From positions 56,891,013 through 56,955,012 of the forward strand of contig CM023457.1 in assembly GCA_013339765.2 (NCBI GenBank): a DNA stretch of 64,000 nt. The letters are read 5' to 3'. Origin of the DNA: Haemaphysalis longicornis (lineage: Eukaryota > Arthropoda > Arachnida > Ixodida > Ixodidae). A program made the translations under genes and the position numbers. The notes below the pieces were generated by a model that saw only the letters and a list, made by a program, of their open reading frames with translations, had not been told where the DNA came from and ran no database searches. Shown here piece by piece: positions 48,076 to 58,112 of the stretch (positions within the stretch are counted from its first letter, which is position 1; each line of letters starts with the position of its first letter).

Positions 48076-48781
48076 CGAAACCAAGGGGGGACGAACGCCT
48101 CGTCAACTGCAGTAGCTTTGACGTCAGGTATTGTCACCACGTCGGGACATGGCATGACCTACAGACAGCGAAAACCTTGATAGAGTGGGGCAGTGGTCTA
48201 ACGGTTTTGGCGTGCACCTCCGCGAGACGTTATCTTAGTGGGAGCAAGCGTGAACGGTGTTTACTAGATGGGCAGTCAGTACAGGGTCATCATGACCTTT
48301 ACTTCTAGAAAAATATAAGCCTTTTAAAAAAATGCGGCACCCTTGCCGTCTTAAAATTCCTAGTCTGAGAGTGAACCCACAGTACTACCGCGAATTTCAC
48401 CAGAGAGGCTCTTGATGTGAAGTCCTGGCTCCTGTCCACTCGTTCTTCTTAGGCCGGGAATGCGAGCGGTGCAGCCGCAGCTCGCTCGGTACTAAGTGCA
48501 AAACATCCTTCTTTTTGGAAAGCAGCTGCCTTTGAAAACCGCCTACATTTCAGTCCTGCTCAATCAGGGGGGTTCTGTGCATCCATGGATTGCATCCACA
48601 GAAGCACAGTGCCGAATATAGTCACGCCATTCTTCCCTTTCGTAGCCGTGCAATGTTTACGCTGTTCAGTTCACTCGCTATTCGGCCGTCGTGTTGTAAT
48701 CACACGTGTCCTTATGCTGGCTGCTCTTCATTTTGCGCCACTAACTGCCTCCCTCTAGCATCCTTTATCGTTTACCTCCCG
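48076..48781. other. Unassigned spacer
   Basis: TGGTCTAACGGTTTT near 48193 looks like an A box, but no B box follows at tRNA distance. Confidence 0.4.
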
Positions 48782-49492
48782 TAAAGGGGCTCTGCAACAC
48801 TTTAAATAACCTTTCACTTTTCCTTGTCAAAAGTATAGTTGTCAAAAGTATAGTTAACAGCACCAAGGAGCGGCAGTGGGTGATTTGCTCGACGAGCAGA
48901 ACTGGCCGCCTTACGTTTCCGCTTTGCTTTGTGACTTTTTTCTACAGTGGCAATTGAATGCGGTTATTGCTGCAACGAAAAGAAAACGGCCCATAGCCGC
49001 TACATTGCTGTACTGACGTAATTCGAGCGCTCAAAGAACGCCAAGTCTTGGGAAAGAGAGATGATGAAAAAAAATCTTTTGAGCAGGTTTCCAAGTTAAC
49101 TGATTGGTATGGAGCAGCACATTTTGGCTAATGTACTTTGTGATTGACTAGTCTAAGTACTGGATGTGTCGGCCGACTATACTCTGAAAGCATTGAGGAT
49201 TGAGAAAAAAGAATGAAAGAGGGTTTCAGGGTCCCTCAAACGCGTACCTGCGTACGAACAAGACGCAGGGGTACAAACCTGCGCATTGCCTTGAACTTAG
49301 CCATGGTCCAACCACAGGACGCAGCAATCAGAAAGGGACGAGTCTTACCTGCAACGAGAAGAGAGACACGCACGTAAGCGAATACGTAGTTGCATGAATG
49401 AATTTCGTCTATTTTCAGTATTTAGGATTTTAAAAAAGCATTCTAGCAAAAAGCATTTAGGACTTTGAGAAAAGTGTTGCAGGGTCCCTTTA
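48782..49492 (+). mobile_element. Family B: MITE-like element with TA-flanked inverted repeats
   Basis: The left end at 48784 (AAGGGGCTCTGCAACACTTT) and the inverted right end at 49490 (AAGGGACCCTGCAACACTTT) match at 18 of 20 positions, each next to a TA. That fits a Tc1/mariner-type MITE with a TA target duplication. A similar end block also occurs at about 49190-49236 (AGCATTGAGGATTGAG, TTTCAGGGTCCCT), so the right end is partly duplicated or one copy is nested. AAAAGTATAGTTGTC is tandemly repeated near 48829. The middle is shared with 52058-52450. No transposase is encoded. Confidence 0.65.
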
Positions 49493-50121
49493 AGGTCGCC
49501 TCGATCCGATCCGGTGCCTCAGCAAGCGGCAGTGTACCGGTAACAAAGACGTGCGTCTATGACACCGGAGCACTTAAGGTCGAGCCGCTATGCATCTGTG
49601 TCGCCGTGCATTATGGGAGCACTTCGTCTGTCTAGTCGCCGCCCTTCAAATTGGAGCTAACAAAGTCACGGACCATTTTTTTTATTTTAATGAATTTTTT
49701 CTACAGCATTTTGTTCATTGTAGCTGAGATGCACCTGGTTACTTTCATTGTCTCCCGGATCGACTATCCTTAGGCGATTGTTTTTACAGCCTAACCTTGG
49801 TAATGGAGGTCTGGCCCGCTTTTCGTAGTACACATCGCTCATGCATTAAAGGGAGTAAACAGACCGTACCATCGCAGCTGCAATACTGAAGCGCATTAAA
49901 CGAAACAATCACGAAGGACCCACGTTTCGAATAGTCGTTTGTTTGCTGGTACAATGGCAAACACTACGGGCTGTGCGCAGTTTACTTCTGAAGTTGTGTA
50001 ACCGTATTCGTCCCTACGTTATGAGTCGTAAAAAAGACAGTCATTGAAAATTGAAAACGTTGGCACACACCAAGAGCGCGATCAATAGCCAGTCCGTGGA
50101 TCTACAAGTTTACAAGCAACA
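49493..50121. other. Unassigned spacer
   Basis: No gene or repeat recognised. Confidence 0.4.
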
Positions 50122-50640
50122 AAAAATGTACCATTCCTTCCTAAAGAAAGCTAAGTAGAAGCGCGAAAGCTAAAAGTGCGTCCAATCAATCGTAATAGTT
50201 CAAAGGCCGAAATTGGAAACGAAGGACGAACCCACGCGATAATTTCTGCCGCACCATGTAAACGCATCTACAAACTACCTAAATTTAAAGGTTTCAAAGG
50301 TTTATTGAATTCATTTTTTTGCATATATGCGCATATAGAGACGAGACTAACATAGGCATAAGGCTGAAACGGGACCCTATACCAATCTGCGGTTTATAAG
50401 ATAAACATACACTATTACACTCCTTCATTATCGATGTCTGTATGTCTTATCTAGAACCATTCCTTCTTCGAAATTTTCGAGTAACCGTTTTGACAGAATA
50501 GAAGCCCGGTTTCCCGCAGGCGCCGCGTGTCAGAGATCTTATCAGAGCTTTTCGGTCGACCAACCGGTCTATGGGTAAGTGCGCAAGTTTTTTGGCAGGA
50601 CGCCATCGGTCGCACTTAGAAAGCTTTCGCTTAAAAAAAA
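50122..50640 (+). repeat. Family A interspersed repeat with an internal insertion
   Basis: Shares with 29540-29972 CCTTCCTAAAGAAAGC, TCCTTCATTATCGATG, GAAGCCCGGTTTCCCGCAGG, CTTTTCGGTCGACCAACC and AGAAAGCTTTCGCTT. Extra sequence at about 50290-50390 (TTAAAGGTTTCAAAGGTTTA onward) is missing from the other copies and may be a later insertion. Confidence 0.75.
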
Positions 50641-51081
50641 AAGGCATGCTCCGGTAACGTGCTTTTGTTGGGGACAACAGGGAGCCTTCAGCAGTTTCGT
50701 CATTAACAAATATAAGTACCAACATAGGCATCGTGAGCTGCCGAGCTCCAGACGCAAAATAGTTATAAACGATGTCAACACATTGAAGGAATAATCTGGC
50801 GTGCTGAGAGGAACATGTAACCAATATGAATGTTTACATACGTTTGTGTTAATTGTGCTCGATTCAGTGTTTGGTTCGGGAAAAATGATGTTCACCTGTC
50901 CGGGTTACCGTTCAGCAAATTGTAGAGGCTTTGGAACGGATAGCAACGTTTAAGTCCGTCACCGGGCGCGACAACGTCAGTATATGGTAATATCTGGGAC
51001 ACTGTAACACTGCAGAAGAGGTGGGCAGAGGGAGAATAAACCTGCGAATAAAACGAGCAAGTCTGGTGCACATTTGCAAGT
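50641..51081. other. Unassigned spacer
   Basis: Frames on both strands at 50569-50895 without motif. Confidence 0.4.
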
Positions 51082-51105
51082 GGGGGGGGGGGGGGGGGGG
51101 GGGGG
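51082..51105 (+). repeat. Poly(G) tract
   Basis: 24 consecutive G. See also 26332-26354. Confidence 0.9.
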
Positions 51106-51354
51106 CTGTTGTTTGTACCGGGAGCCTTCAAGTGACTCTGCGACTCGTCCCCTACACGCTTTCACTCTTTTTTTTTTTTGCGTCTGGAAACATTGTCGAG
51201 GCTATAGTTATCAACAGCCCGCAGCGGCACTGCGTAATTTTTCGTCGCAGGCAGACCTACCCGCCTGCCCTTCTGGCGTTGCTTTGTGACTTTTTCTGGT
51301 CTTTCTTGGGCTATAGTCTTTCTTGGGCTACTTAAACCCAGGAAATTTTGGTTT

Positions 51355-51400
51355 GTGTTTTTTGTGTGTGTTGTGTGTTGTGTGTGTGTGTGTTGGTGTG

Positions 51401-51431
<31 letters not shown>

Positions 51432-51432
51432 T

Positions 51433-51472
<40 letters not shown>
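51355..51472 (+). repeat. TG and TGTC microsatellite
   Basis: A GTGTGT part (51355-51400) passes into TGTC units (51401-51471) with one TTTC interruption. The minus-strand DRQTDRQT frame is its translation. Confidence 0.95.
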
Positions 51473-51473
<1 letters not shown>

Positions 51474-52057
51474 GAGTGGACTCAGTCCCCCGGCCAAAGT
51501 GAAACTAAATCTCCGCAATAGTCTTGTATACTGACAACCAAATCTATACGTCAAAGCCCAGTTTAATATTCATACTTGTCAACATTGTCGAAGAAGAAGA
51601 CATCACGCAAATTAAAGACAGAAAATTAATATACATAAGGGGTATTCAGAGTGTTCCTTTATAAAAACATTATAATGCTTGATTTTTGCGAAATGATATG
51701 ACTACATCCACCGCAGAAAAGAATTTCACTCCGTCGCCTGCTGTCGCCCGCGCCACTATAGCTTCTGGCGGCATTATAAGAAATCAAGCGGCAACAGTTA
51801 CGAAAGGTTCCTCTAGATAGGTGCCACGTTTTGCTTGGAACGCACGTGGACTAGGGCCAACGCCGTTCCTGATCAAACGTTGAATTATGGCGGCTTTCGA
51901 ATCACCGGCGCGTCTCTTGACGTATCGGCAGCGCTTAGGCATCGAGGGCACTTGGCTGGAGCAGTGGAACGCGGTAAATCTAAATTGACTTCAGTAAACC
52001 TTTAGCGTGTTTAGCTTGGGGGGAGCGCGACGGAACAGGAACAACATGAGAGGTGAG
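51473..52057. other. Unassigned spacer
   Basis: No gene or repeat recognised. Confidence 0.4.
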
Positions 52058-52450
52058 TGGGAAAGCGATTGGAGGCATTTGGTTGGCAAATGGCGACAAA
52101 GACTATCGTCTTTTGACGGCATTTGCAACGAAAGGAGCCGATACGCGGCCAATTTCTTTTCTGATGTGCCTATTGAATGTGTATATTGCTGCAACAAAAA
52201 GCGAGTGGTCGATAGCCGCTACATTGCTAGAATGACGTAATTCGAGCACACAAAGAACGACAGGACTCAGAGAAAAAACAAAAAAATATTTTGTGCAGGA
52301 TTTTAAGTTACCTAACGGGTGTATAGCAGTAAGTGTGGGATGAAATATTTTGTAACCCCCTATTCTAAGTACTGGATGTGTGTTGACAACGTTCTGAAAG
52401 AATTTAAGACTTAGAAAAAGGTATAAAAAAGGGGCTGCAGGGTCCCCTTA
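52058..52450 (+). mobile_element. Family B repeat, second copy, left end missing
   Basis: Shares with 48860-49239 TATTGCTGCAACAAAAAG, GATAGCCGCTACATTGCT, TGACGTAATTCGAGC, AAAGAACG, TCTAAGTACTGGATGTGT and an end with TGCAGGGTCCCCTTA. The right end at 52434-52450 fits the family B terminal repeat. No matching left end was seen. Confidence 0.65.
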
Positions 52451-52554
52451 ATTCTGGCTAAGGGCCCGTGCTCTGTCGGCGACCCTCGCTGAGTTGAAAG
52501 TTCGAGTTTGCCCGCTGGTCCGGCCACTACACAGGGCGTCAGTGGATGGGCATA

Positions 52555-53101
52555 GGTACAGGTGCCGTCAGAAGTAATTGGAGCACGGGAGCTGCGGCCG
52601 AACCGCAAAGGAACGCCGTGTAGCTGCACCGCCTGAAAACAAAAGGAGCATAACACGCATGCGCGCCTGCCTACGGTGATAGCCCATCTGTACTTCTCAA
52701 CCCACTTGTTTAAACGCGGCTTCGAGCATTATTCGCAGCATACTGATGTGAGCGATGGCGCTGATAGCAGAGGCGGTATCTGTCAGCGTCGCTCACACGC
52801 TTTCAGCGCACGCGAGCTGCTGGAGAAGCGTCGCAATCGCAGGGGTATGAAGTGACAATTTTTCTTTTCTAATATTTTTAGGTGGGTCTGCTATCAGCGC
52901 CATTACCGAAATTAGTATGCGGCTAGCTGCGCTGGAAGATGCGTTAAAAGAAAGGGTTGAGGAGTACAGAGGGGCTATCGGCATCGGCAGGCACGCATGC
53001 GTGTTATGCTCCTTTCGTTTACCGCTGGTGCAGCTACACGGCGCTCCTATGTGGTTCGACCACAGATGCCGCGCTCCAAGTACTTCTGCCGGGACCGGTA
53101 C
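52555..53101. repeat. Large inverted repeat (fold-back element)
   Basis: Arm 52555-52776 pairs with arm 52882-53101 around a loop of about 105 bases. Inverted matches in order include TACTTCTGCCGGGACCGGTA, GTGCAGCTACACGGCG, CATGCGTGTTATGCTCCTTT, GGGTTGAGGAGTAC and CTGCTATCAGCGCCAT. Both arms, read outward from the loop, give a similar peptide (LCSFRLPLVQLHGAPMWF right; LCSFCFQAVQLHGVPLRF left). Before the right arm, TTTCTAATATTTTTAG resembles a splice acceptor, followed by an open GGSAISAITEISMRLAALED, coiled-coil-like. The family is unknown to me. Confidence 0.7.
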
Positions 53102-53679
53102 ATTGCGTAGGGTAGATTTTGTTAAGTCGGTACAGTCGGTCGTGAGTTATTTCACAGCATTCGGAGGGTAGTGGCGTGGAGTCGAGCTCAATTGAGTTGG
53201 AGATGAACTGACTTCGAAACACAATGTAAGAAAAATTTTAGGGTCTCTGTAATTCCGAATGTCTGTACATTTTCCTTCATTAAAACACAGTTAGGAGTCC
53301 TTGGTATCTAATAATCAACAAAGAAATTATTACCGCGGAGGTATCACAACACTGGGACGTATGGGCGTCGGCAGGGGGTGGAAAAGGGGCACTTGCCTCC
53401 CCCCCAAGGCCACTCCAAAACAATTACCCGGCCCTTTCGCCATCTTCCTCTTCTCCTCAACACGAATGGGTTTGCCCCCCTCAAGACGAAATCCGGCCGA
53501 CGCCCATAAGAATACAAAAAAATTGTGGTCGATTGCTCTGTCATATTAATCGGTAAAACACAAGAGTGAAATATGCGGCGAAATCTGCAGCTGAGCATGG
53601 TTTGCGGGTCGGTGGCTGTCTTGTGGTTGTGTTCGGCGAGCGAGGTCCTGCTGGCGTATCGCTTCGGCAAAGCTGGACT
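53102..53679. other. Unassigned spacer
   Basis: No gene or repeat recognised. Frames on both strands lack motifs. Confidence 0.4.
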
Positions 53680-53955
53680 GGCATGATTTCCGGGACGGAT
53701 ATGACGTCAGTGAAATGTTGGTGTAACCCGGCATAAAACACTTTCGTTTTAAAATATAAAACCCGAAAACGAACAACCCTGAGTATAGCGTACTCTTTGG
53801 TTGTAAAGGTTGCTTCCCCGCCAGAAGAACCTGTGTGCAGGGGTGCGCCCTTTACAGGCTGCTTCCTTTGTTCTACGGTCGTCACTTCTGTGACGGATAT
53901 GACGTAAGCGAAATCTCCATGAATCCAGGAATAAAACTCCATAGTGTTAAAAAGT
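53680..53955 (+). repeat. Family C repeat units 2 and 3 in tandem
   Basis: Two units 198 bases apart (GACGGATATGACGT at 53694 and 53892), each followed by a GGCATAAAACACTTTCGTTT or GGAATAAAACTCCATAGTG block ending in GTTTTAAA or GTTAAAA. The first is closer to copy 1 at 37840. The sequence between the units contains TACTCTTTGGTTG. Confidence 0.65.
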
Positions 53956-54865
53956 GCGTTGCTCCTCCAGCCTGACTCTTTTCTCTTCTCTAACATACCT
54001 TATGGCTGGTGAAACGGCTATTTTGAAAGCCACTTCGTACGAGAGTATCCGATGAGCCTCTTCCGTAAAACTACTTTAGAGAGCCTGAACCTGTACTTAA
54101 CAGATCGGCGTCAGTGTTCGCGCAGGCAGGGAGTCGCACATTTCGCATTCAGGCTCTCCCATCAGTTCTATGCTCATCACAGAGCGGGAAAATTAAATTT
54201 CCCTCGACAGGCTCCCCCCGGGGCAACATTCGAGAACTTCGAGTTCGTAAGTAATGCAGCGCGTCCCAGCCCCTGCTGATTTCGCACACCATTCGCCGTG
54301 GCCACCGGCACTTCATGCATGAATAAGCAGCCAGGGGTACCGACGAGTGGGGCTTGCTCGTCCGAAAGTCGTACAGAATTCATATCACTCCCGGTAATCC
54401 GAACCGCTTCTCTGTAATCCGGTATCTGTGTACACGCTCCGGGAAAGTGTCCGCTAACCCCCCTGTCTTCTTGGCCGGTTAGGACTAACGTACGCTGAAG
54501 CCGCGCCATAATGAACGCGATGTGGATGGAGAAAGCAACCGCGCTTTGCGGTAACGTTAACATCAACTCCAGTGGGTTGACGTTGACGGAGGATGGTGGC
54601 TTGTAGCTTGCTTCATGGACGACAAGGCGCAATTTGGTCCAATTCAGATGAGTAGCCAACACGAACGCTGTCGCTTGTGCTTAGGTGTCTCTTGGGCTTT
54701 GGCCGTGATGGGTAGGAAACGATACGTGAAAGGCGGTTGGTGATAGGAATTTTTACGCATGCGAATAGGTAAGAGTGGTAGAAAAAATTTCAGGTGATGC
54801 GTTGAACTTTCTGAGAATGTGAAGGCGAATGCCTAGCTGTACCTTCTGCTGATGTGCTGTTGAAC
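53956..54865. other. Unassigned spacer
   Basis: The 161-codon minus frame at 54177-54662 has no recognised domain. Confidence 0.4.
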
Positions 54866-54871
54866 TTTCTT

Positions 54872-55298
54872 TTAATCTTGTCCTGGGACCAAGCACAGGA
54901 GCAGCTCATGCTTTTGCGCATACACAGACATCATAGTGTTGAATACAAGAATAACTATGTGGTTTTTGGGGGGCGTATTCGATGATAGTGCCCGAACAAC
55001 ACTCAAGGAATCTGTATAAATGATGGACTTGGGAATTTGATTTTCAAGAATGTGTCGTACAATCAGTAACATTAAATAAGCTTCTGCTGAAAACAATTGT
55101 TGTGTGCACGCTCACGGTTCTGGCTGCATTGAAATTCGGACCATGAGCAGCGCAGGAGACCATAGTGGAGGTTTTAGAAGCGTCACTGTAAAGTTCTGCA
55201 TATGGGTATTTAAACTGCAGAGACAGAAAGTGCTGCAGTATTGCAGCTCGCGGTACCCGCTTTTTGTCAAGTTTTATAAAAGAAAGGTCACAGGACAC
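54872..55298 (-). pseudogene. LINE ORF2, RNase H domain, truncated
   Basis: YAELYSDASKTSTMVSCAAH carries the first catalytic Asp. A frame change then gives FSAEAYLMLLIVRHILENQI (the Glu) and SIIYTDSLSVVRALSS (the second Asp). The sequence ends in LLCLVPGQD, where the next block (W-x-P-G-H) should follow, so the last catalytic residue and everything after it are lost. Confidence 0.75.
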
Positions 55299-56830
55299 AG
55301 GGAGAACTTGCCATGGCGGTAAAATATTTGAAAAGGATCACTTGTACACATCTAAAAACGAAGCGCTGAATTCCGACGCTTGCTCTCACTCTGAGCGAAA
55401 AAGGCAGAGGAAGGGATGGGTGATTTACAAAGAGTACAGATGTGGATGTGTTGTTAAAGACGGGATAATAAGGATGGTTATTCAGCGATGAAATTTTAAA
55501 AGCATAAAGCAAGTCCATGTACGTTCGTTGGTTCTCAAGGCTCCACCTATTACACTCGACATACAGACTCTCCACAGGGCTAGTGCGAAAAGCACCCGAT
55601 GCAAGACGTAGCCCCAAGTGTAGCACTGGATCAAGCATTCGCAACGCTGTTTTAGTCGCCGACCCATACACCACACTGCCATAGTCTAAACGAGATCCAA
55701 CCAAAGCAGTATACAAGAGCAGCAGGTGTTCTTTGTCAGCCCCATACGATTGGTGGGAGAGAACCTTAAGGATATTCATTGTTTTCAGGCATTTATGCTT
55801 ACGTTCCTTGATGTGTGGAATGAATGTGATTTTGTGGTCAAACACAACACCTAAAAACTTGTACTCCTTGTTCACAGGAAGCGACACGCCATTAAGAGTA
55901 ATGTGTGGGTATGAATGGACCCCGCACTTCCTGGAGAACACAACGCAGGATCTTTTTGCAGGGATTCACTTTAAAACCATTCTTGTCTGCCCAGCCGGCA
56001 AGTTTGTTGACACCAAGCTGGACTTGACGTTCGCAGATGGACATGTTACCCGATTAAAAGGATATCTGCACGTCGTCTACATACATGGAATAAGATATTG
56101 TAGGCGGCAGTGCCTTTCCAAGAGAGTTCATCTTTACTATGAAGAGAGTGCAGCTCAACACGCCACATTGCGGCACGCCATTTTCTTGCACGTGTAACCT
56201 TGGAGAGTGCACAACCAACTCTCACTCGAAATGTTCTGTCTGACAAGTAACTAACAAGAGTGTTTAACAGGTTACCCGAAACACCGAATAACTTGAGGTC
56301 ACTAAGGATCCCATAACGCCAAGCGGTGTCGAAGGCCTTCTCGAGGTAGAAAAACACAGTTACACAATACTGCTTATGCACGAAGGCATCCTTGATGTCA
56401 CGAGTCAAGTGCTACCAGTTGATCGTTCGTCGATCGCCACTCTGAAGCCTGCCTGGCACCTCTCGAGAAGACCGTTGTACTCGAGAAGAAGTACACGAGC
56501 CTGCGATTGATCATCTTCTCGAAGAGCTTGCACAGGCAGCTCGTCAGGGCTATAGGACGGTAACTTGAGGGGGACGACGGGTCCTTTCCCTTATTCAAGA
56601 AAGCCACTACTATGGCCTCCCTCTAAGACTTTGGAATGTGCCCCGAAAGCGATATTTTATTATATAGATGTAGAAGGGTTTCAAGTGTGTCTGCGTATAG
56701 GTGTTGTATCATTTTATATGTGATGTTGTCTGGGCCTGGAGCTGAGGGTTTACACGGGCTCACAACAGCCCTCAGCTCATGTAGTGAAAACAGGGAGTTG
56801 TAAGAAGCCTGCGATTTGTTGTTGTCGTGT
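55288..56830 (-). pseudogene. LINE ORF2, reverse transcriptase with a changed catalytic Asp
   Basis: Motifs in order: KPSAPGPDNITYKMIQHLY (fingers), VVAFLNKGKDPSSPSSYRPI, ALTSCLCKLFEKMINRRLVY, CVTVFFYLEKAFDTAWRYGI, NGVPQCGVLSCTLF and YSMYVDDVQIS. In the first palm motif FFYLEKA replaces the usual FFDLEKA: codon TAC at 56348-56346 where GAC is expected. The second motif, YVDD, is intact. The thumb region LPVNKEYKFLGVVFDHKITF and YTALVGSRLDYGSVVYGSAT runs 55941-55288. A TAG after SLSGHIPKS and several frameshifts are present. Confidence 0.85.
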
Positions 56831-56854
56831 AGGGACTTCTTTTCACTAGAGTCT

Positions 56855-58068
56855 TTATACTTCAGGAAAGTGCTCCTGTAGCGTTGAACTGGACACGTGT
56901 TGGAAGTGTTGTGCGAGTGTGTTAGCCTGGTCTTGCAGTGTGTCCCCTGTTATACTGGCCAGGGGCAGGGTGTGTGTCTGTTGTCCTTTGAGTTTGCGTA
57001 TATGTGTCCACACTTTGCGTGTGTCTGTGTATGAGTTTATGGAGGTTATCAATGAGCGCCAACTATCTCTTTTTGCCTCGCGGCGCACACGTTTTCCGAA
57101 TGCCTTGGCCCGTTTGAACAAAATGAGGTTTCCCGACGTGAGGTACCGACGAAGGAAACGCCACGCCTTGTTCTGGGCCTCTCGCGCCCGCCTACACTCC
57201 TCATTCCACCACGGCCTCCGCTGGTTGCGCGGGGCACCAGAGGCGTGGGGAATGGACTTTTCGGTGGCATTGAGGATGTGCGCCGTGAGGAGTTGAGCAG
57301 CTTCATCTACGTGTAGGTGTCTTATGGTTGTGTAGTGTAGTTTCGATGTCTCTGTAAATGTGTTCCAGTTAGATCGCGCTGCATTGAACCTATTATTGGA
57401 AGATGAACTGCTTGGGCCTTTACCTATATATGTTAGTGAGGTGGGGAAGTGGTCACTGCCATATGGGTCCGTGCCCACACCCCACTCGAGAAGAGGAAAG
57501 AGAACTGCGGAGCCAAGAGCCAAGTCAAGATATGAGTATGTATTGTGTCCTATGTTATGGTATGTAGGCTGTTATTGTTGAAAAGGCATGCTCCAGAGGA
57601 TGTTAGAAACCTCTCTATCAGGCGACCCCGGGCATCCGTACGAGAAGAGCCCCAAAGTGAATTGTGAGCATTAAGGTCACCTGTTAAGATGTATGGTTCG
57701 GGCAGCTGGTCAACCAGCGCCTCGAAGTCAGAGATCGAAAGTGCAAGATCAGGAGGAATATTTATGGTGCATACCATTACCAACCTATTAAATATTATTG
57801 TTCGAATTGCTCCAGCCTCAAGGACAGTGTTCATAGTAACAGGGTGGCAGGCTAAGGATTTCCGGGCAATTATCGCCACACCACCAGAAGAGTGTGTGCA
57901 GCCATTCCTGTCCTTTCTGAAGACCATGTAACTATTCAAGAAGTCTGTGTGCTTGGAATTCAGATGTGTTTCCTGAACACACGTTACACTTGGCTGATTA
58001 GCATGCAGTATTTCGTATACATCGTCAAGATTTTCAGGAAGGCCTCTACAGTTCCATTTAAATATGGT
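56855..58068 (-). pseudogene. LINE ORF2, endonuclease domain and linker
   Basis: The start reads IFKWNCRGLPENLDDVYEIL (N-terminal Asn), then TCVQETHLNSKHTDFLNSYM (metal-binding Glu), SSGGVAIIARKSL, ILTGDLNAHNSLWGSSRTD (catalytic D-x-N) and, after a frameshift, DPYGSDHFPTSL with the terminal Asp-His. The linker toward the RT is rich in basic residues (RRPWWNEECRRAREAQNKAW). The active-site residues are all present. One frameshift lies between 57550 and 57523. Confidence 0.85.
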
Positions 58069-58112
58069 TTCTCTTCAATTATGAAGTGTTCGGAGCTACT
58101 GGACTGTGTTGT

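Noticed and set aside
48185..48260. A tRNA-like A box
   Set aside because: No B box or T-arm follows at the right distance.
51162..51554. A DRQTDRQT repeat protein on the minus strand
   Set aside because: It is the TGTC microsatellite read in frame.
54177..54662. A 161-codon minus-strand frame
   Set aside because: No motif or homologous repeat copy was found.
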